A stretch of 11,235 bases of DNA from an uncultured Mediterranea sp. (lineage in GTDB: Bacteria > Bacteroidota > Bacteroidia > Bacteroidales > Bacteroidaceae), in the NCBI GenBank assembly GCA_946007445.1, contig CAMGAL010000040.1:1-11235 (forward strand), in the 5' to 3' direction. Positions within the stretch are counted from its first letter, which is position 1. The number at the start of each line of letters is the position of its first letter. The position numbers and the translations under genes were made by a program. A model generated the notes under the pieces. The model worked only from the letters and a program-made list of their open reading frames with translations, searched no databases and was not told where the DNA came from. This document shows, in pieces, positions 1 through 8,042 of this stretch.

Positions 1-2
1 CT

Positions 3-2759
3 GCTAATGCTAAAACGACACCTCTGGAGCAGACTGCCCATACCGAGGCCCGCTACAATGCCGGCAAACGGGTCTATAGGCTGACGGATGATTCGTGGGG
101 CATGGGAGTATTGACCATTACCGTGCTGTTGCAGCCCGATAAAGAATCGGCCATCTGGAAGTTTGAGCCGCAGGGAATGCCCGCTGATAGCAAGGTCGAG
201 ATGGTGGTGTGCGACATCAAGCGACCAGAATTCAACCGCAGTGGCGACATGAACTCCGACCCAGCAGATAGTTTTGAACCGGCAGATGGTGAACCTAACA
301 GGCAAACCATTCAGTGGGCCCTTGGCACTGAGACCACGTATGTCGTACTCGACTGTAAGGGCGGTGCTTACCGTAATGCCAATCCGCAGGCCACCTATAC
401 CATGCTCGACAGTGATGCCAGCACATACATGCTCTCCACGCCGACAGGCAAGGAGGCCGAACAACTCTACGCCAATGCATGGAAGCACCATGAGTGGCTA
501 TCCGGCAATATTATCTTCGACACGCCAGACCCCTATCTCAATACCATCGGTGGTACGCGGATGGCTGCTGCTGATGGTGCTTGGGACGGTGAGGTGTGGT
601 TGCACGGTGCTATCGTGTGGCGCATGCAACTCAATGGCTGGAGAGCTGGTTTTTTAGGTGACTTGCTGGGCTTGCCAGACCGCGCTGTAAGTCATTTCAA
701 TGCCTATGCTAACAGTCAGATCACCGACATCAACCCCGTCATTCCAAATCCGACTCCTGACCCAGAGAAGTTGCTGACCCGTGAAGCCAAGACGTGGGGC
801 ACACAGATGTACTCGAACGGTTACATCTGTCGCTATCCCAACCGCAAGGACATCATGCATCACTATGACATGAACCTCAACTACATTGACGAATTGCTGC
901 TGCACTTAGAGTATGATGCCGACAAGGACTATCTGCGTAAAATGTGGCCAGTTATCAAACTGCACCTCGAATGGGAGAAACGCAACTTCGATCCCGATGA
1001 CGATGGCCTGTATGATGCCTACTGCTGCATCTGGGCTAGCGACGCGCTTTATTACAACGGTGGTGCCGTGAGTCATTCTACGGCTTACAACTACCGCACC
1101 CTCCGACTGGCAGCCCGTATCTGTGAGATTCTCGGTGAGGACCCCACCCACTATAAAAAGGAGGCAGACAAGACCCTGAAGGCGATGAACGAGCGGCTGT
1201 GGCTGAAAGACCGGGGACATTGGGCTGAGTATCAGGACTTGATGGGGCTGAAGCGTACACATAATCATGCTGCCTTGTGGAGCATCTACACGCCTATCGA
1301 CTGCGGTATTGCGACACCCGAGCAGGCCATCCGTGCCACCCAATATGTGGACTCGTGCATTCCTCATATCCCTGTTATCATCGAGGGTGTAAAACTTTCG
1401 AAGAAGAATCCTCAGCTCTACCAGATTTCCACTTCCGACTGGCTGCCCTACGACTGGAGCATCAATAATGTGGCAGCAGATGAGACGATGCACATGGCCT
1501 TGGCCTACTTTCAGGCGGGTCGCGGCGAGGAGGGCTTCCGACTCATCAAGGCGAACATCATGGATCAGGCATACCTTGGCGGCAGTCCTGGCAACTTCGG
1601 ACAAATCAGCTACTATGACCGTGCCCGTGGTGAACTGTATCGTGATTTCTCCGACAATGTCGGTATCTCGGCACGAGCCTTCATTGAGGGACTCTACGGC
1701 ATCCGCCCCGATGCGCTCAATGGCCGGTGCTATATCCGACCGGGATTCCCTGTTGAGTGGAAGAAAGCCTCTATCCAGACACCATATATGAAATACTCTT
1801 TCCGTAGGGAGGGCAACAAAGAAATCTATGAGATTGAGCAGAATTTTGCCCAGCCCCTGCAGATTGTGTTGCGCCAGAATACTGGTGTCGGCTATGTGGA
1901 GACCTTAGGTACTACGGACAAGAAACAGATCATCGTTGTGAGTCGTGCCAAGCAGCAGAAACTACCGCGTCCACTTATCTCCGCTGAGCGCATTGACGGT
2001 AAGGCATGGGGCAACAACTTTGACGATGTGCAGACCGATTGTCTGGAGACTGTCAATATGGACTCAAAGTGGAACAGCAACGTCTGTGATATCTTCAAGA
2101 ACTTCTACCTGTCGCCTCGTCCTAAGGTGACTACGCTGACCATCCCTGCCCATGGCATTGGTGAGTGGTGTCATCCTGAGTTTACGGCCACTATCGATGA
2201 TTCGGCCATGCGCAGTCAGGTGAAGAACGGTGTCTGTCAGACTGAGTTGGGCATCCCATTCCGTATGCCTGCCAAGGGTCGCAATATTGCCTATACCTCG
2301 CTTTGGGACAATTATCCTGATGCCGTTGGGATTCCACTGACTGGCAAGGCTACTCATGCCTACCTGCTGATGGCTGGTTCGACTAACCACATGCAGAGCC
2401 GTATCGACAATGGCAGCATAATAGTGACATATACTGATGGCAGCACCGACGTACTGCCACTACATAACCCTCACAACTGGTGTCCCATTGAGCAGGACTA
2501 TTATGAAGACGGCCTGCAGTTCCATGCCGCCCAGCCTCGTCCGTACCGCATTGACTTTGCAACGACCAAGGTGAGTCGAGAACACATACCGATGGGAGAG
2601 CGATACGGTTATCTGCAGCGGAACTTTGAGAAGGGAGCAGGCATCATTCTCGACATGCCGCTTAACAAAGAGAAAACACTGAAAGAACTCACCGTCCGCA
2701 CCCTTTCGAACGACGTGGTGATAGGTCTGATGGGCATCACACTGCAAAGGCCCCAATAA
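3..2759 (+). CDS. DUF4450-type six-hairpin glycosidase-like protein (5' partial)
   Basis: Likely a secreted or periplasmic carbohydrate-active protein; substrate unknown. The frame is open from base 3 with no stop before it, so the true start lies outside the window and the Met at 102 is only an internal candidate. 918 residues are visible. Numbering from that Met: residues 1-90 resemble a beta-sandwich of the DUF4450 type; about 120-560 look like an (alpha/alpha)6 six-hairpin domain, with the acidic motif AADGAWDGEVWLHG (156-169), DPDDDGLYDAY (297-307), AADETMHMALAYFQAG (458-473) and LYGIRPDALNG...PGFPVEW (531-553), the last typical of GH78/GH63-like domain ends. Residues 730-850 (SLWDNYPD, LLMAGSTNHMQS, TYTDG) look like a C-terminal beta-sandwich. 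Asp/Glu in 159-164 and 460-461 are possible catalytic acids, but this is a guess. Codon choice seems less GC3-biased than in the downstream genes. The family name comes from recall of Bacteroides proteins; the glycosidase role is inference. It faces purT convergently. Confidence 0.72.
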   Translation, partial: ANAKTTPLEQTAHTEARYNAGKRVYRLTDDSWGMGVLTITVLLQPDKESAIWKFEPQGMPADSKVEMVVCDIKRPEFNRSGDMNSDPADSFEPADGEPNRQTIQWALGTETTYVVLDCKGGAYRNANPQATYTMLDSDASTYMLSTPTGKEAEQLYANAWKHHEWLSGNIIFDTPDPYLNTIGGTRMAAADGAWDGEVWLHGAIVWRMQLNGWRAGFLGDLLGLPDRAVSHFNAYANSQITDINPVIPNPTPDPEKLLTREAKTWGTQMYSNGYICRYPNRKDIMHHYDMNLNYIDELLLHLEYDADKDYLRKMWPVIKLHLEWEKRNFDPDDDGLYDAYCCIWASDALYYNGGAVSHSTAYNYRTLRLAARICEILGEDPTHYKKEADKTLKAMNERLWLKDRGHWAEYQDLMGLKRTHNHAALWSIYTPIDCGIATPEQAIRATQYVDSCIPHIPVIIEGVKLSKKNPQLYQISTSDWLPYDWSINNVAADETMHMALAYFQAGRGEEGFRLIKANIMDQAYLGGSPGNFGQISYYDRARGELYRDFSDNVGISARAFIEGLYGIRPDALNGRCYIRPGFPVEWKKASIQTPYMKYSFRREGNKEIYEIEQNFAQPLQIVLRQNTGVGYVETLGTTDKKQIIVVSRAKQQKLPRPLISAERIDGKAWGNNFDDVQTDCLETVNMDSKWNSNVCDIFKNFYLSPRPKVTTLTIPAHGIGEWCHPEFTATIDDSAMRSQVKNGVCQTELGIPFRMPAKGRNIAYTSLWDNYPDAVGIPLTGKATHAYLLMAGSTNHMQSRIDNGSIIVTYTDGSTDVLPLHNPHNWCPIEQDYYEDGLQFHAAQPRPYRIDFATTKVSREHIPMGERYGYLQRNFEKGAGIILDMPLNKEKTLKELTVRTLSNDVVIGLMGITLQRPQ

Positions 2760-2946
2760 TATCCTTATTGTTGATTTCTACATCCTACCGACGAATCATA
2801 CGTTTTCGGTATAGTGAAAGAATCATCAGTCTGCTGACCGACTTCGGTTTCAAGCTCTCCCGTGTATATACAGGCGGAAAAACAATAGCGACTGTAACTA
2901 TTGGATTCATAGAAACAGTCGCTATTATTGGATTGCTTACTAACCA
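2760..2946. other. Convergent intergenic spacer
   Basis: 187 bases between the stop of the glycosidase-like gene and the stop of purT. It holds the hairpin at 2884-2926 and, before it, several short complementary ACCGA/TCGGT blocks (2787-2791, 2806-2810, 2837-2841, 2844-2848) that could form small alternative hairpins. Short open frames on both strands here have no recognisable content and I do not call them genes. Confidence 0.6.
2876..2926 (-). terminator. Intrinsic terminator for the DUF4301-purT unit
   Basis: A perfect 12-bp inverted repeat (arms 2884-2895 and 2915-2926, AATAGCGACTGT / ACAGTCGCTATT) is extended inward by a 2x2 A/A internal loop and a further 4-bp stem (2898-2901 with 2909-2912), closing on a 7-base loop. 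Read on the minus strand, the stem is followed by TGTTTTT (the A tract just before the left arm on the plus strand), giving a standard stem plus U-tract downstream of purT. On the plus strand the following bases are ATTGGATTGC, with a poor T tract, so termination of the glycosidase-like gene here is possible but weaker. Confidence 0.75.
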
Positions 2947-4110
2947 TCAATAAACCTCTACCTTGGCGGCCAGGGCTTTGGTCTTGTCGCGCAGGGCATC
3001 GAGGTCGCTTCCCAAGGGGGCATAACAGAGCACGACACCCATGCGGCGATTGACGCGCGTGGTGGGCTTGCCGAAGATACGCAGATAGGTATTATCGGCG
3101 GCGCAGACCTCTTCCATCCCTTTGTATCGCGGTTGCTCGGTGCTGGCAATGGGGGAGAGGACAACGGCACTGGCACCCATACGCTCCTGATGGATGGCAG
3201 GAATGGGCAGGCCAAGGACGGCGCGGCAATGCAGCTCGAACTCATTGAGGTACTGCGTTCCGGCCAACGTCACCATGCCGGTGTCGTGGGGGCGGGGAGA
3301 GAGTTCGGAGAAATAGACCCCGTCTTTATGGCTGAGGAAGAACTCCACGCCCCAGATGCCGGCACCTGTCAGGGCACGGGTCACCTTGTCGGCCATCTCC
3401 TGGGCTTGACGCAGGTGGTCGGGGTCAATGGGTGCGGGCTGGAAGCTCTCGCGGTAGTCACCGCCTTTCTGCACATGACCGATGGGCGGGCAGAAGAGGG
3501 TGGGGCCGTTCTTCTGCGTGACGGTGAGCAGCGTGATTTCGCTGTCGAAGTGGATGAACTCTTCGATGATGAGCTCCTTGATGTCGCCTCGGCTACCACT
3601 ACATCCATACTCCCAGGCATGGGGCAGTTCGTCGGGGGTGCGTACCAGCGACTGGCCTTTGCCGGCGGAGGACATCAGTGGCTTCACCACACAGGGGAAG
3701 CCAATCTGTTGGGCAGCTGCTTCCAGCTCTTCATAGCTCTTGGCGTAGAAGTAGCGGGCGGTCTTGAGGCCGAGCTCCTTGGCGGCCAGGTCGCGGATGG
3801 CCTTGCGGTTCATGGTGAAGTTGACGGCGCGTGCGCTGGGCACGACCTGTATGCCTTCGCGCTCAAAGTCGTAAAGACGCTCGGTGCGGATGGCCTCTAT
3901 CTCGGGCACGATGATGTCGGGCTGGTGCTTGCGCACGGCTTGCTCCAGGGCATCGCCATCCAGCATGTTGAACACTTCGCAGGCATCGGCCACCTGCATG
4001 GCCGGTGCGCCGGGGTAGGAGTCGCAGGCTATGATGTACTGTCCTTTGCGCTGGGCGGAGATGACAAACTCCTTACCCAGTTCGCCGGAGCCTAAAAGCA
4101 GTATCTTCAT
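2947..4110 (-). CDS. purT: Formate-dependent phosphoribosylglycinamide formyltransferase (GAR transformylase 2)
   Basis: Cytosolic enzyme of de novo purine synthesis: it makes formyl-GAR from GAR, formate and ATP, an alternative to folate-dependent PurN. The 387-residue product is close to the usual length of about 390. The N-terminal nucleotide-fold motif GSGELGKE is at 7-14, followed by APAMQVAD (35-42), NMLDGDAL (48-55) and [10 protein letters not shown] (68-77). The ATP-grasp part shows [17 protein letters not shown] (138-154), EITLLTV (191-197), GDYRESFQP (217-225), WGVEFF (253-258) and the signature [12 protein letters not shown] (271-282), all matching E. coli PurT closely as I recall it. 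I chose the ATG at 4110 because the protein then begins [12 protein letters not shown] as in homologues; an in-frame Met at 4170 would add 20 residues overlapping the upstream gene's end. It lies 43 bases after DUF4301 with no promoter seen between, so it is probably cotranscribed and ends at the 2884-2926 hairpin. Confidence 0.96.
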   Translation of the reverse strand: MKILLLGSGELGKEFVISAQRKGQYIIACDSYPGAPAMQVADACEVFNMLDGDALEQAVRKHQPDIIVPEIEAIRTERLYDFEREGIQVVPSARAVNFTMNRKAIRDLAAKELGLKTARYFYAKSYEELEAAAQQIGFPCVVKPLMSSAGKGQSLVRTPDELPHAWEYGCSGSRGDIKELIIEEFIHFDSEITLLTVTQKNGPTLFCPPIGHVQKGGDYRESFQPAPIDPDHLRQAQEMADKVTRALTGAGIWGVEFFLSHKDGVYFSELSPRPHDTGMVTLAGTQYLNEFELHCRAVLGLPIPAIHQERMGASAVVLSPIASTEQPRYKGMEEVCAADNTYLRIFGKPTTRVNRRMGVVLCYAPLGSDLDALRDKTKALAAKVEVY

Positions 4111-4153
4111 GATTCTATCTTCGTATCTATGTGTTCCGAATAAATGAAGTTCC

Positions 4154-5671
4154 TTATTGATGTTGGTCACGCAGCAGGTCGTTGACGGTCTTGACCGGAT
4201 TAAACGTGCTCAGAGGCACCTCGACAAAGACGGTGTTCCAGTCGCTCATGGCTCCGTTCCAGAGGCCGGGCAGCTCCAGGGCTTTCAGCTCCTTGCCGTT
4301 CTTCGACTTGTGGGAGATGAAGCCGGTAGCCTTGTCCACATACTGGGTGAGGTCGAATTTCTCGCCGCGGTAGTCGCGTACGGCGCAGACCAGATCAACG
4401 GGATTGAAGTGAGTACCCTTCTCGAACATCTCCTTCTTGGCAGGGTCGGACATGTCAATCTGCGAGCTTTCGAGAATCTGCAGCGAGATGGTGCCGTCGC
4501 TGTTGTATGCCAGGAACGGGCCACCGCCGGGTTCGCCTACATTCTTCACCATACCACACACGCGCATGGGGCGGTTGAGCTTCTTCTTGAGGTAGATGAC
4601 CAGTTCGGCATCTTCCAGTTCTTTCACCTCGGGGTTCTTGCAGAAGAGCTGGTGCTGCAGGAACTGCAGGATTTCGAGAACCTGCTCGTGGGTGTACTTG
4701 CCGCTCTCCAGCAGCTTCAGATAGGCAAAGGCCTTCTGTTGCAGCGATACCAGTACACCGGCAATCAGCTTCTTGTAGAGCACGGTGTCGCCCTTCAGCT
4801 TGTCGGGTACTACGTTGTCAATGTTCTTGATGAAGATGATGTCGGCCTCCAGGTCGTTCAGGTTCTCGATCAAGGCACCGTGACCTCCGGGACGGAACAA
4901 CAGCTTGCCGCCATCGCGGAAGGGCTTGTTATCCATATCGGCTGCAATGGTGTCGGTACTGGGCTTCTGTTCGGAGAAGGAGATGGCATATTCCACGCCG
5001 TAGCGCTTGGCATATATGGCGGCTTTGGCTTCCACAAGGGCTTCGAACAAGGGACGGTGTTCGGGCGATACGGTGAAGTGTACATTGACCTTGCCGTTCT
5101 TGCCGGCTGCATAGAGGGCACCTTCCACCAGATGCTCTTCCAGCGGTGTGCGGCTACCAGTTTCATACTTATGGAACTTCAGCAGGCCTTTGGGCAACGC
5201 ACCGTAATTGAGTCCGGCACTCTCCAGCAGGTTAGCCACTACGGCCTTGTAGTTGCCCTCGGCCACCAGGTCGGCGATGGATTTGCCGGTGTTGGCGCGG
5301 CAGGCAGCATCCAGGTCGTCATAGAAAGCAAAACGTTCAATCTGGTCGAAAAACTTCTTCTCAAAGTCGCTCTGCGGAGCGTCGTAATCGGCACCCAGAA
5401 ATTCGAAAAGGTTCTTGAACATACGGCTGGCGGCTCCCGACGCGGGTACAAACTTGACCACGGTCTTGTCGGTTTGCGTATAGGCCTCCCAGGCGTTGAG
5501 CCAAGCTTGTTGTTCCTCTTTGGTCAGGACCAAAATACCATTTCCTGCCGAGGCAGCAGCAGAGAGCTTCAGGAAGGGGAATCCTGTCTGGAAGTTAGCC
5601 AGTTGAGCGGCAATCTGTTCTTCACTAATGCCTTTCTTGGCAAGCTGTTCTTTGTCTTGTAGTGTAATCAT
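4154..5671 (-). CDS. DUF4301 family protein, UDP-sugar pyrophosphorylase-like
   Basis: A 505-residue cytosolic protein (no signal peptide or membrane segment) of the Bacteroidetes family DUF4301; biochemical role unassigned as far as I know. It shows, in order, a motif set resembling nucleotidyltransferases of the UDPGP/UAP group: [12 protein letters not shown] (75-86; compare the glycine-rich L.GG.GTR.G loop), LPKGLLKFH (159-167; compare PK.L/M), [14 protein letters not shown] (197-210), [10 protein letters not shown] (232-241; compare the F.Q...P region of UAP), [15 protein letters not shown] (257-271; compare P.GNGG.Y.AL), [11 protein letters not shown] (278-288; compare the DN of the metal site) and a C-terminal [12 protein letters not shown] (489-500; compare RF.PVK...DLL). 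This suggests nucleotide transfer to a sugar phosphate, which is inference. The ATG at 5671 is chosen over upstream Mets at 5695 and 5725 because a good promoter element at 5700-5707 would place transcription start between them, and homologues begin near M(I/L)T. First gene of a unit with purT; divergent from the RelA/SpoT homologue. Confidence 0.88.
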   Translation of the reverse strand: MITLQDKEQLAKKGISEEQIAAQLANFQTGFPFLKLSAAASAGNGILVLTKEEQQAWLNAWEAYTQTDKTVVKFVPASGAASRMFKNLFEFLGADYDAPQSDFEKKFFDQIERFAFYDDLDAACRANTGKSIADLVAEGNYKAVVANLLESAGLNYGALPKGLLKFHKYETGSRTPLEEHLVEGALYAAGKNGKVNVHFTVSPEHRPLFEALVEAKAAIYAKRYGVEYAISFSEQKPSTDTIAADMDNKPFRDGGKLLFRPGGHGALIENLNDLEADIIFIKNIDNVVPDKLKGDTVLYKKLIAGVLVSLQQKAFAYLKLLESGKYTHEQVLEILQFLQHQLFCKNPEVKELEDAELVIYLKKKLNRPMRVCGMVKNVGEPGGGPFLAYNSDGTISLQILESSQIDMSDPAKKEMFEKGTHFNPVDLVCAVRDYRGEKFDLTQYVDKATGFISHKSKNGKELKALELPGLWNGAMSDWNTVFVEVPLSTFNPVKTVNDLLRDQHQ

Positions 5672-5699
5672 AATATCGTAAATAATAGAATTCATTGCC

Positions 5700-5734
5700 C
5701 AAAAGTACAAAAAAACCGAAAGCATCGCTACAAA
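5700..5734 (-). promoter_or_regulatory. Bacteroidetes-type promoter for DUF4301-purT
   Basis: Read on the minus strand, TACTTTTG (plus positions 5700-5707) matches the Bacteroidetes -7 consensus TAnnTTTG exactly. A TTTG (plus positions 5731-5734) lies 23 bases upstream, somewhat farther than the usual 19-21. Transcription would start near 5690-5695, giving a leader of roughly 20 bases to the ATG at 5671, which supports that start. T-rich DNA on this strand lies between and upstream of the elements. Confidence 0.55.
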
Positions 5735-5749
5735 AAGCAGAAAAAAAAC

Positions 5750-5757
5750 TATCTTTA
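5750..5757 (+). promoter_or_regulatory. Possible -7 element for the RelA/SpoT homologue
   Basis: TATCTTTA matches 7 of 8 positions of TAnnTTTG. I see no TTTG at the proper distance upstream, only an A8 tract (5741-5748). Transcription would start about 5762-5765, leaving an almost leaderless mRNA for the ATG at 5768; starts at 5774 or 5780 would give a short leader. The element lies back to back with the opposite promoter in a 96-base spacer. Confidence 0.4.
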
Positions 5758-5767
5758 CCGCATAAAA

Positions 5768-7990
5768 ATGAATATGCCTATGGAAAGAGATGATTTTTTC
5801 ACGACGGAGGAACGCACCCAGCTGTTCCAGATATACCGAAAACTACTATGCCTGTCGGGAGGAACCTTGCAGAAAGGCGACTGCCGGAAGCTGAAAAAAC
5901 ACTTGGTGACTGCTGCCCGTCAGAACGGCATCCACAGGGACATCTTCGGGCTGAATCCGATTGTCAAGGATATGCAGACGGCCCTCATCGTGGCCGAAGA
6001 GATAGGCATGAGGCGGGCCTCCATCATCGGCCTGATGCTGCACGACACCGTACGGGGACATTGCTGCACACTGGAGGAGGTGAAGCAGGAGTTCGGCGAG
6101 GATGTGGCTGGCATCATCGGCGGACTGATACGCGTGCACGACCTCTATACCAAGAGCCCTACCATTGAATCGGAGAACTTCCGCAACCTGCTGCTCTCGT
6201 TTGCCGAGGATATGCGCGTCATCCTCATCATGATAGCCGACCGCGTGAACATCATGCGGCAGATTAAAGACAGTCCCAACGACGAGGCACGCCGCCAGGT
6301 GGCCAACGAAGCGGCCTATCTCTACGCGCCGCTGGCCCATAAGCTGGGCCTGTACAAGCTGAAGTCGGAGCTGGAAGACCTCTCGCTGAAATATACCGAA
6401 CATGACGTCTACTACCACATCAAGGAGAAACTGAACGAGACCAAGCAGTCGCGCGACCGCTACATAGCCGCCTTCATTGCACCGGTGCAGAAGAAGCTGG
6501 AGGAGGCCGGACTGAAGTTCCACATCAAGGGGCGTACCAAGTCCATCCATTCCATTTACCAGAAGATGAAGAAGCAGAAGTGTCCCTTCGAGGGAGTGTA
6601 TGACCTGTTTGCCATCCGCATCATCCTCGACTCCGCACCGGAGAAGGAGAAGCAGGAGTGTTGGCAGGTGTACTCCATCGTGACCGATATGTATCAGCCT
6701 AACCCCAAGCGCCTGCGCGACTGGCTCTCCGTGCCCAAGAGCAACGGATACGAGTCGCTCCACACGACGGTGATGGGCCCTGAGGGCAAGTGGGTAGAGG
6801 TGCAAATCCGTACCGAACGGATGGACGAGGTGGCCGAACGGGGTCTGGCTGCTCACTGGCGCTACAAGGGCGTGAAGGGGGAGAGCGGACTGGACGAGTG
6901 GCTCACCTCGGTGCGCGAGGCATTGGAGAGCTCGGACAGCGGTCTGGAGGCCATGGACCAGTTCAAGCTGGACCTCTATGAGGACGAAGTCTTTGTGTTC
7001 ACGCCCAAGGGCGACCTCTTCAAGTTGGGCAAGGGCTCTACGGTGCTGGACTTTGCTTTCCATATCCACAGCAAGCTGGGTTGCAAGTGCATCGGGGCCA
7101 AGGTGAACGGACGAAACGCCCAGCTGCGCCAAGTGTTGCATAGTGGCGATCAGGTGGAGGTGATGACCAGCAACACCCAGACTCCCAAGCAGGACTGGCT
7201 GAACATCGTGACCACCTCGAAGGCCCGCACCAAAATCCGCCAGGCGCTGAAGGAGATGGCGGCCCGCCAGAACGCCTTTGCCAAAGAGACGCTGGAGAGG
7301 AAGTTCAAGAACCGCAAAATAGAGTACGACGAAGCCACCATGATGCGGCTCATCAAGCGGATGGGCTACAAGGTGGTGACGGACTTCTACCAAGCCATTG
7401 CCGACGAGACTCTGGATGTGAACGACATCTTGGATCGCTATCAGGAGCAGCTGCACAACGACACGCATGACGAGATAGCCTATCGCAGCGCCGAGGGCTA
7501 CAACCTGCCCACCGCACAGCCCGAGGCCAAGGAGGCGAAAGAGGATGTACTGGTCATCGACGAACACCTGAAGGGAGTGGACTTCAAGCTGGCCCGCTGC
7601 TGCAACCCCATCTACGGAGACGACATCTTCGGCTTCGTGAGCGTGACCAGTGGCATCAAGATACATCGCACCGACTGTCCCAACGCCGCCGACCTGCGCA
7701 GCCGCTTCGGCTATCGCATTGTGAAGGCACGCTGGGCAGGCAAGTCGGCAGGCACGAAGTACCCCATCACGCTGAGGGTGGTGGGGCACGACGACATAGG
7801 CATCGTGACCAACCTGACCTCCATCATATCGAAAGAGCCCAACGTACTGCTGCGCAGCATCGGCATCGATTCGGAAGGCGGACTCTTCTCGGGTAATCTG
7901 ACGGTGATGGTTGACGACATGACGCGCCTGGAGACCCTCATCAAGAAACTGCGCACCGTGAAGGGTGTGAAGAACGTGACGAGAAGCTGA
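5768..7990 (+). CDS. relA: Long RelA/SpoT homologue, (p)ppGpp synthetase with degenerate hydrolase site
   Basis: Cytosolic, ribosome-associated stringent-response enzyme that transfers pyrophosphate from ATP to GDP/GTP. The 740 residues carry the full domain order. HD region (about 45-190): H92-D93 and D158 remain, but the first metal His is Asn (LNP, 62-64), the ED pair of HDxVED is R96-G97, and DRLHNMR reads DRVNIMR. Synthetase (about 230-370): GRTKSIHSIYQKM (255-267), YDLFAIRI (278-285, D279), NGYESLHTTV (326-335), EVQIRT with E344, AAHWRYK (361-367). The selectivity loop is RLRD (315-318), nearer the basic RxKD of bifunctional Rel/SpoT than EXDD of RelA. TGS is at about 404-470 (VFVFTPKGDLFKL, FAFHIHSKLG); a helical region follows; the zinc-finger/CC domain has ARCCNPIYGDD (609-619) and HRTDCPN (633-639); a C-terminal ACT domain is at about 665-738. 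Synthesis is expected to be intact and hydrolysis impaired. I know Bacteroides to carry two long homologues, one called RelA. The start is chosen as the first Met after the promoter; M3 and M5 are alternatives. Symbol by analogy; "rel" would also be defensible. Confidence 0.93.
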   Translation: MNMPMERDDFFTTEERTQLFQIYRKLLCLSGGTLQKGDCRKLKKHLVTAARQNGIHRDIFGLNPIVKDMQTALIVAEEIGMRRASIIGLMLHDTVRGHCCTLEEVKQEFGEDVAGIIGGLIRVHDLYTKSPTIESENFRNLLLSFAEDMRVILIMIADRVNIMRQIKDSPNDEARRQVANEAAYLYAPLAHKLGLYKLKSELEDLSLKYTEHDVYYHIKEKLNETKQSRDRYIAAFIAPVQKKLEEAGLKFHIKGRTKSIHSIYQKMKKQKCPFEGVYDLFAIRIILDSAPEKEKQECWQVYSIVTDMYQPNPKRLRDWLSVPKSNGYESLHTTVMGPEGKWVEVQIRTERMDEVAERGLAAHWRYKGVKGESGLDEWLTSVREALESSDSGLEAMDQFKLDLYEDEVFVFTPKGDLFKLGKGSTVLDFAFHIHSKLGCKCIGAKVNGRNAQLRQVLHSGDQVEVMTSNTQTPKQDWLNIVTTSKARTKIRQALKEMAARQNAFAKETLERKFKNRKIEYDEATMMRLIKRMGYKVVTDFYQAIADETLDVNDILDRYQEQLHNDTHDEIAYRSAEGYNLPTAQPEAKEAKEDVLVIDEHLKGVDFKLARCCNPIYGDDIFGFVSVTSGIKIHRTDCPNAADLRSRFGYRIVKARWAGKSAGTKYPITLRVVGHDDIGIVTNLTSIISKEPNVLLRSIGIDSEGGLFSGNLTVMVDDMTRLETLIKKLRTVKGVKNVTRS

Positions 7991-8042
7991 CTGATAGTAA
8001 CTTATAAACTCATCAACTAAAAAACTAAAAACTCATTATATT
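7991..8042. other. Short A-rich intergenic leader
   Basis: 52 bases between the RelA/SpoT homologue and the C69 peptidase. They are A-rich with repeated ACTAAAAA and AACTCAT words. I see neither a good TAnnTTTG element nor a hairpin plus T tract, so read-through from the upstream gene into the peptidase gene is plausible. No purine-rich Shine-Dalgarno sequence is visible, as is common in Bacteroidetes. Confidence 0.5.

Noticed and set aside
906..1604. 232-codon open frame on the minus strand
   Set aside because: Antisense to the six-hairpin region of the glycosidase-like protein; no start context or domain.
2765..2953. Pair of 61-codon open frames on opposite strands in the intergenic spacer
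   Set aside because: They run through the hairpin, have no promoter or conserved content, and lie between two convergent genes; more likely chance.
3133..4095. 320-codon open frame on the plus strand
   Set aside because: Antisense to purT, whose product is unmistakable; the Gly/Ala-rich translation has no family features.
4111..4170. Longer PurT start at 4170
   Set aside because: Would add 20 residues not seen in PurT homologues and overlap the end of DUF4301; [12 protein letters not shown] is the usual N-terminus.
4157..5662. 501-codon open frame on the plus strand
   Set aside because: Antisense to the DUF4301 gene along almost its full length, with low-complexity Val/Gly/Leu-rich translation typical of a shadow frame.
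5672..5725. Longer DUF4301 starts at 5695 and 5725
   Set aside because: The start at 5725 lies upstream of the promoter element at 5700-5707, and 5695 lies about at the expected transcription start; homologues begin at the Met encoded at 5671.
5846..7789. 647-codon open frame on the minus strand
   Set aside because: It lies wholly antisense to the RelA/SpoT homologue, whose domains are complete. The frame stays open because of the GC-biased codons of the real gene, and its translation shows no recognisable domain.
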